DNA of 21,670 bases, taken from contig BEXV01000288.1 of assembly GCA_003118195.1 (NCBI GenBank), forward strand, positions 65,412 through 87,081, in the 5' to 3' direction. How positions within the stretch are numbered: the first letter of the stretch is position 1; every line of letters begins with the position of its first letter. The stretch comes from Hemicentrotus pulcherrimus. Taxonomy: Eukaryota > Echinodermata > Echinoidea > Camarodonta > Strongylocentrotidae. Made by a program: the position numbers and the translations under genes. The notes under the pieces were generated by a model that was given only the letters and a program-made list of their open reading frames with translations, was not told the DNA's origin and did no database searches. Positions 10,301-19,300 of the stretch are shown in pieces.

Positions 10301-13300
10301 GATGTCTGAAGTTCCTGGCCAGCTTGACAGCTGTGTCGATGGGAGCTGGTGACCGTAGAACGAACTCTCGGACGGAGGTATTGTTGTTGTATCTACCACA
10401 CACCATCAGGTCAAACACAAACTGTCAAAGAAATAAAATGATACAGTTCAATCATCGCAGCTTTTTATATTTCAAATTATAAAACTATGGAAATTTAAAT
10501 CAATGCTGATGCATTGCCATGCTTTCAAAGAAAAATTCTAGCCTAGTAGAAGTTCAAGTTGTTAGAAAGCACACAAAAAGGCTTATAAGAGTGTGATAAT
10601 GCAAAATATGAGTTTACATAACAATATTTCATATACACACATGCCTATTTCTTGGATGAGCATCGCAATAATGAAAAGGTTGCACAATAGTACCCCAGTC
10701 TAACTGCCAAACGCTGCACACAAACATCAAACAGACCAATCCATGGCCATTTGGGGAAAATGTAACATCTGCTGTGAGTGTCTCATTGGTGGGAATGAGA
10801 TATGAAGAACAAGTCATGAAATTTCCATTTATTGTTTCCAGTTTTGTAATGAAGAGACCAGTTAAATAATCCATTTTTTCTTATTAGATATCTGATTTTG
10901 CTCAAATTTGTTTAGATTGGTTTGTCAGATTTTTCTGTTTCCATTGAAAGTAAGTTATTTTTGGCCTGCTTTCATCTTTCCTCAAATTAAAGTCTATTAA
11001 TGACAGAATATCATTACAGGTTCTCTGAAATGAAGAGATCATTTTTTCTGTCCACCACTACATCACAGACACATTAGCGATTCAACCAATTTGAAAAGAC
11101 CCAGACCTAGTTATTGTAGCTTTCAAAAGTTCACAAATTTCTCATTTTGGGTCCAATTTCATTCAAAATTTAAACAGTCAACTTCTCTGATGTTTCTGCT
11201 TTCTTCTAGAGTAATATGCTATCGAGGTTGAATTTCCCTTTAAGGTCATGTTTGTCAATCAAGTTTAAGGACAACCTACCTTCTTCTCATTCATAAGGTG
11301 CATTGTATGGTAATCTTTCTTCATCAGATAGCTAAAATCATAGGGACAAAAAGGTATTTCTACATATTTATGTCGCTTTTAAAGTGCTCTCTCATAATCT
11401 ATCTCTTTACCCTACAGGCTTAATTCTGACCAACCGGTTCCTTCAGGCAATGGGTTAAGTCAACCTACCTTCTTATCATCCATAAGGTGCGTTGTATTGT
11501 GATCTTTCTTCATCAGGTAGCTGAGGACACCATGATGATTGGAGCTGGCAGAGAAACAGATAGGGACTTTCCCATCCTTCGTTTCAAACTTAGGGGAAGC
11601 CCCACTTTCTACCAGTAAAGTCACCACATCTTGGTATCCAGCCTTGGCTGCAAAGTGAAGAGCCGTCCACCCATTCTGAAAACAAGAACCATAGTGAACA
11701 GTCAAATTAAGATTCTAGCACGGGGTAAAGCCCTGGGTCCTATTTTATAAAACTTGTCACAAAAAGTGCAACAACTTCAGTAGTCTTCTGATAACAAATA
11801 CTGTAACTCGTTATTGATGTCATGATTTTTAAGAAGGGCTCAAATTTCATCAAGTACCCATCAATATTGTTTCTAAATTATGCTTTAATAAAAACAAAAT
11901 ATTTTGATATTTATTGTTTTGGCTGGTAATGAAAAGCTGTCTACATTGTAAACAAATTTAACACAGAGAATACATTAATGCTTTTAAAAAATGCAACTGG
12001 AGAATAAATGTACAACTTCATGAATTCACAATGGCTTAGACAAGCATTCCATTCCTGAATAAAATAATAATTTATCCAGAATTTGTCCCTGATGATAGAA
12101 GTGCTGATACTCTAACAGTCCTGATTTAGCTAGAGCATTAAAGCAGGACTGCACTACTTGTAGCTACTTGTGTCCTCTATATAGCCAACAGTACCTAAGC
12201 AGTACCCATTGGTCCCCCATGAACCCCTTTTTCTTTTGTTAATTGAGAGCGGATTTAATAATAATATTAAAAACGTTACTTATAAAGCACTTACCACCAA
12301 AGTCTCTAAGCAATTTGATGAGATAACCACCTGCCAGAGACCACGCAGGGAGGTCTCATCCTCCCTGACCAAAATAGTGCAGATAAGCTATAAAGGATTT
12401 CCCCCAACCAATTACTCATTAACTATAGCCAGGTAAACTTTTAAATGAATGTCTTATATAGGTGTTATAGCACTGGTTAAAACATTGTACCATGTAGTCC
12501 TCAACAACTGTACGAACTTTAAAAGACATATTTTTGAAGAAGGGGCTAAAAAGTGTTATAATGGTGACAATACCCACCTTGTCGCAAATATTAATATCTG
12601 ACCCTTGACCTAGAAGGAGAGCTACCATGTCATAGTGACCATTAGCCGCAGCTTGATGAAGACCAGTGCGCCCTCTCTTGTCCTTGACATGTAGCTGCGT
12701 GGTTGATTTACTGAGCAGTAGACCTACCACTGCTGTGTGACCGTTCTGGGCCGCAAGATGAAGAGGTATGGTACCCTATAGAGAGAGAGAAAAAATGAAA
12801 TAATAAGTATTGTAAATGATTTAATATACTAGTCAAACCAACAAGACGCCATCTACCTGACAACAGACGTGACAAAAACTTGCATTACCTCGAATAGCCA
12901 AGATAAAGTTTCTTTGGAGTTTGCATATACAGTCAAACCTGTCTATAGTGACCGCCCCAGGGAAACACAAAAAGTGGTCTTTGTAGATGACAGAAGGTCT
13001 TTGTAGACAGGTTCCTTCAGTACATGTTTCAATGAGAAACCATTTTAAAGGGAAACAAAAAATGTGGTCCTTGTAGACAGGTGGTCACTAAAGTGGGTTT
13101 GACTGTAGTTATTTTGGTGTAACTCTGTGATTGCTGTTAGGAAACCTATTTGTCTCAAAACATATGCTTTCATGTGCCACTGTTAAACCACTAAACTATG
13201 TATTGGAGTGATTCCTATCTGCATCGCTGAAGGGACATCTAGGATTTTTCTTGGTTAAAAAACATTAATTTATGTACCATTTAGGGGAGCCAGCTAAGAA

Positions 13301-16300
13301 AGGTGATTCCTACCTGTATCGCTTTTAATGTTCAAACCATGATTTCATGTGCTACTATACTTAGCTACGCTACCCGAAACGATGTCATACCTGTATTGCT
13401 GTCGGGACGTCCGGTTGCACTCCTGTAGAGTTGAGTAGTAAACGAACTAATCCTTCATGACCAGAGTGAGAGGCTAGGTGAAGAGGAGTCAGACCATGCT
13501 GTAGATGAATACATTCAAAGAAAGGAATGACATTAGTTATAAACGTGCACTCTTATATAGTTTGTCAGACAATTCATTAAAACCAGTGGATACATTCAGG
13601 CATGTTCATGTACAATTAAATAAAAGCCTGCACAGATAATTACTATAATAACAATGAATATTTGTGTTTTAAATCTAAGATGCAAAGAAGTTAAGAATAA
13701 CTCAAATTACATGGTGGAGATTACCGATGCTGTCCTACAATTGTTGCAAGTGGCAAAACAAGCAGCAAATACCTTGCCATACTAGCACCTGTAGAGAAAG
13801 ACTACCCACCTATAAAGTCAAAATTTTAGTTTTCCTAAAGAAATAGCATATCTCATTGGAAACTGAATAAAAAATCATGTGTTTAAGAAAACCCCCTGCC
13901 TTTTGATGTTAAATTTCTAGTTTTTCTTAAGAGACATTTATATATACAGCTTGGGTTTACCTAGGCTTGAGCAAAGATTTCTGTGATACTGAAATGTTCT
14001 GAAGTCAGCTCACATTGTTTAGTACAAACCTATCTGCCTCCCTATATACAACATCTTTGCTATTTCCCTCAAGTGACATTTATATACAGCTTAGACTTTA
14101 CTAACGTCTTGAGCAAAGATTTCCTTGATGCTATAATGCTCCGAGGTCAGCTCACATCCTATGTCATGAAATCATCTGCCTCCTTATATACAACACCTTT
14201 GCTATTTCCCTCAAGTGATGTTTACATACAGCTTCTAGTTTACTTACGTCTTGAGCAAAGATTTCCTTAATACTGCAATGTTCGGAGGCTGGTTCACTTC
14301 GTATGGTGGCAGGGACCTTGAGGAGCATCTCTCGTACAAAGTCTATCTGACCGTGATGAGCTGCAATGTGAAGGGCCGTCAGACCAATGGCAACGCTAGG
14401 TGCCTTCCATGATACTTTGCCCTTCAGAGCCTCTAAGATTCCTACGTGGCCATTCCTGGCTGCTAAATGAATCACAGTCATACCATCCTAGATGAGAAAA
14501 GTCAAGACAAATATAAAATGTGTTACTATACAATTGGACCTACATTTAAACATAATAATAATAAAGTAACTGACCAAAGGGGAGGATTGCAGAAGATCTT
14601 GCTGGAAGGAATGGTAGTGGGTAAACGAGAAAGGGGTAGACAGCTTTGCATTCCCAACTTCCCACTTGACTATGACATCTCTTCAATGTATTTATATGTG
14701 TATACATGGATACAAGATGTCCTTGTGGAAGTATTCATCAAAACCATTATGCTTTTATATTTATCATGTCACATGTTCAAATTCAAGTTCAAGTTAATTT
14801 TCCACATGTGGTTCATAAAAAAACAAGTATACATACATGCAAAGAAACACAAAATTATTAACAAACAATAATATCAAGAGAAAAAATAGTGAAGATATAT
14901 TTAAAACATTTGTATGTGTGAATGAGATGAATTTTTTACAATCTGAACTGTCGACAGACTTACAGCATTCTCCTCAGTTGGTGATGCTCCGTGATCTAGG
15001 AGGACCCTTACAACCTCCTTATGACCTCCACCTGCTGCTAGATGCAAGGCTGTGGAGTCATTCGTCTGAGGAATAAGAACATTCATACATTTATGATTAT
15101 TCCAACAGGTGTCTATTGAAAAAAGCATGTTTAAATCATATGCAATCAACAGTATCCTCACACATCAATTTCGTTTTGCTTGAGTGACTGGATATCAGAG
15201 ATACTGTATGCACATACCTATCTGTTAACAAAAGCTCTGTATTTCAATTAGCTGGTATCTAAAATTGTATGTTAATATGATTTGTAATACATGATAAAAT
15301 TACATAAAAATTTCATGACTTCTATCGGTTGTATACACATCATATATCTGCTGATCCTCAACAGTTCTTCAGTAGCATCCAACATCCAACCATCCCAAAC
15401 TACCATCACTATGAGTGGTTTATCACCCCAAGATACTGATATTACCTTATTTTTTGTTTAAAACCCAGCACAAGCCAGTTAACCCAGTGGAAACTGGTCG
15501 ATTGACCGACTGACTAAACAACCAACCATACCAACCTCAAACAAACCACATGGCTGGAACACTTGGACACTGAACTCACCTTATTCTTGGTAGCACACAC
15601 ACCGCTTCTGTTGAACCTCAATAGTTCCTTCACGACAGCAACGCTACCTTTGGATGCTGCTATATGAGCACACGTATTACCCTCCTGTACGTCAAACACA
15701 AACATATAGGAATACATATAATTTATTTTATTTGGTTCAAACATCTCATACATAATACAAATTAAACTGAAACACATGTATTTTAAATATATCATTAGCA
15801 GAATACAAAATTATACTAAATATAGTATGAGTAGAAACTGAGATTATGGATAAAAAGCAAAGGAAAAAGACGGACAACATAAACGGTTACTATATCATCC
15901 TAATTTTACCACATACCATTTTTTGCAAAATCTATGTATGGATCTATACTTATAACAAATATGTTTTTCTGTAAAGTATGTTTCATTTAATTTAATAAGA
16001 AAAATATTAAAAGAAGGGAGTCTCTCAAGAGATCTACATAAATATAATGTTGGAAGACATATGGTTAAGGTTGAAGAGAGATGAGTGTGTTACATGTACT
16101 TATGGAAGGAAGGAGACAACATAAAGAGGTCCTTATGTAAACAATACACCACAAAATTGCAAGCAACCTCTGAAAAAACATACCAAATGCCAGTACAGTT
16201 TGTTATCTAACATGTAAAAAGCATGACAATGCATATTGCTTTCTTTAGCCCTCTAATGGGAGTATATAAACCAAGCGAGGGGAAAGGAAAGAAAACAGGA

Positions 16301-19300
16301 ACAAAATAAGAGGTGAATGAGAATACAAAAACCAATAAAGAGAGTTTCAAAAGAGAATTGAGAAGAAAATGGATAAAATTAATATAAAAAACACTAGAAT
16401 TAATAGGCAGAAAAAGGAGAAAAGAAATGAAAGAGCAAGAAATGGGAAAACAAAGTACAGAAGAAAAGAGAGCCTACTTTTTCAATGATTAGAATCTCAG
16501 TATACTTACAGAATTTGCCATGGAGACGAGTTCAGATTTATGTTTAAGAAACAGTTTGACGATATCAGCATGATCATTCTCTGCCGCTAGATGGAGGGGT
16601 GTCTGCCCATGCTGTTAAAAAGTAAAACATTAGCAAATAAGAACAGGAAATCGTTCTTTGTTAGCAGAGGAAACATTTCATTCAGACTGAAATGTTTTTG
16701 TTTAATGTTTCAAACAATCATTTGGAAGCTCTATTCAAATGTAGTAATATCTAATTACAAATTACCTTCCAAAAATACATATAAATTACCTTTAAAGTAA
16801 CAGAAAAAAATGCTGTTGCAATGCAATACCATATTTTGGAATACCACACCCCTGACATATTACAGAAACTAGTAGTGATCAATTATGAAGAATTTTGATG
16901 AATGTTAACCTGTTTTAAATAATTTTTTAAGCCTGACAAAAGTTTTTATTTTCCACATGTAATAAACAAAAAGTAATACTAGCGATCCTTTGTGGGGCGA
17001 ACTAGCATATGATGTTTTTTATGAATTGAATGTTTACCTGTATAACAAATATAACATTTGATAAACCACATATATATGGTGTACAAACGTTAGAATAGAG
17101 AACAAATAAAATAACTGACATACATGAAGAACATGGCAACTACAAGTATAACCCATTGTATGGTTTACCGGTATAGTTATTGAACGAAGCATGCCCACTG
17201 AAATATCAACAGGACAATATTTTCATTCATTACACTAAAATCATTGATAGAAAAATATTAACTTTAATACCAATTTCATCATCTGAATCATATAAGAGTA
17301 CATTCTTTCCCAAGCAAAGTAAAATCTCCACAAATTCACAATGATTACTAAAGTATAATAAATCAATTTTTAATGAGTAAATGAAGACCATGCAACATGA
17401 TAAATGAAAGATAATGGATGCATGGTTTAATGAAAGGAACATAAATGTTCAATGAATAAGACATGGAAGACAAGATGATTGATTTACTTGAACAAGATCT
17501 TATTTCATGCCTTTTTTCCGAAGTTAATGTCATAGATCTTAAAACAACATGGTAGGTTTAATGAAAGGAACATAAATGTTCAATGAATAAGACATGGAAG
17601 ACAAGATGATTGATTTACTTGAACAAGATCTTATTTCATGCCTTTTATGGAAGTTAATGTCATAGATCTTAAAACAACATGGTATACGGCTACTAAATTC
17701 TTGCCTACCACAAGCTTACTTTCTCTGTCTATCTCTCTCTCTCTCTCTCTCACTTACTTATTCCCTCACACTCTCTCTCTCTTCTTTCCCTTTTCACTCT
17801 CTTAATTGATTAGTTTCAACTTATTGCTGATTTATCGTTCTTTTTATTCTTGTACTGGAGAAAACATACAAGTGAATATCTGTTTAAAATATCCACCTGT
17901 TTCAACCATATTTGGCCACATATTTTTCACAGACCGTAACATACATTATCTCTTGACCTGCCGTCCCCTCGCTTAAATGAGTACAGGGGGTGTTTCACAG
18001 AGGCTAAGATTGACTTTAAGTTGGACTTACCTATGGTAGGCCTTTCATGCCACTGTTTGTTTTCGTTATTTAATGGCATTTGTCTCTCAACGGACATAGA
18101 AATCGTCAGCAATAATCCACTTCTTTTCTTCAACAATGAACTATCAAGAAATGTAAATTCTGCAGATTTGTGACGTCTGTTGAGAGACCAATGGTGAGAG
18201 CAACTAGTGGCATGAAGGGCCTGCCATAGTTCAAGTCTGACTTGAGGCGATATAAGTCTTTGTGAAACACCCATCTGATTGGATGTTGAAACATACCATG
18301 ACACAATAATTATCATGATTGGAAACAGTTGTATGAAGCACATATGAATGAAATACAGACATACATATACAAACAGTTCATCATCTCAACTTACAATATC
18401 ATCTATTTTGATCTGGTATTTCAAGATGAAAACATAGCAAAAAAAATAAATGGTTAGTGCCAGATGAATGCTGCAATGTATGGGGGAACAGCTGTATAAA
18501 TACACTGCAAATGAATGGTGATATTTGAATTCTATGGAAATGTATTATGGATATACTTGTTTAACATGCACTAAGGTACTGACATTACTGGATGTAAATT
18601 AGATGAGTTTTTCAGTCCGCACTCATTGTCTTCTTTTAACATAAACAAAAATTATGAATAGTTTTTTGTTTTTCCAGGCCTGAAAAAAATGGATTAAAAA
18701 CTCTAACTGGGTCTACTGTAAAATACATAAATTACCGGTTTAAGACACGAAATCTGTATATATGGCCAAATTTTGTTCTCTATCGTGTTAGTACCTATTT
18801 TGATATCTGCCTAACTCTATACTCTAGATTTAGCTGGTAAATCACTTTAACAATCTACCTTGTTTTCATAATCTAAAACTGCTTAACACACTTGTATGCC
18901 CAACTATCATACATATATCATACTCATACTTTCACCAAACTGCTGAGATATTAACCACCATCAAACCTCAACAATATTTGCATAATTTATCCCATATTTG
19001 CATATTTATTATAACTGTAATGTAATATTTTGTTCAGACATTAACTAGCCTTATGAAGAGCAGTGAAATACTTACTATATCTGCGGCATTTGAGTCAGAT
19101 TTGAGCTTGAGCAGAGTCTCACACACTACAAGTTTACCGTTCTGAGCAGCAAGATGAAGGGCTGTTCTCTTAGCCTATCGGGCAGAAAGAATTCATGATA
19201 ACAATTATATCGTCGGTGGGGTGACAAAACCTCGTATCTCAAAAATCATGATTTTCAGGAGAGCGAAAAAACTTTCCTGTCTCAACAAATTTAGTGCTGT

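Larger units (their letters stand above)
12776..13390 (-). other. Intron 8, with a mariner-like MITE and copies of the exon edge
   Basis: A phase-0 intron from donor GTATGA (13390) to the acceptor at 12776. It contains the small MITE at 12930-13105 and the two degraded copies of the 13391 exon edge. Confidence 0.85.
16612..19075 (-). other. Intron 3 (about 2.5 kb), repeat-rich
   Basis: A phase-0 intron, donor GTAAGT (19075). It contains a near-identical 130-bp tandem duplication, a CT microsatellite, a foldback element and an orphan ankyrin-like open frame. The flanking exons join in frame and match NOMPC order without any extra exon between them. Confidence 0.8.

Noticed and set aside
13983..14270. 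Plus-strand 95-codon frame
   Set aside because: It is antisense to the 142-bp repeats; its internal repetition reflects the duplication, not a gene.
17927..18343. Minus-strand 138-codon frame
   Set aside because: It spans the foldback element and has no recognisable domain.
18394..18411. Micro-exon IKIDDI before a perfect GTAAGT donor in intron 3
   Set aside because: The protein matches NOMPC order without it, the acceptor has no good pyrimidine tract, and its resemblance to the exon 3 edge is too weak to separate from donor consensus.
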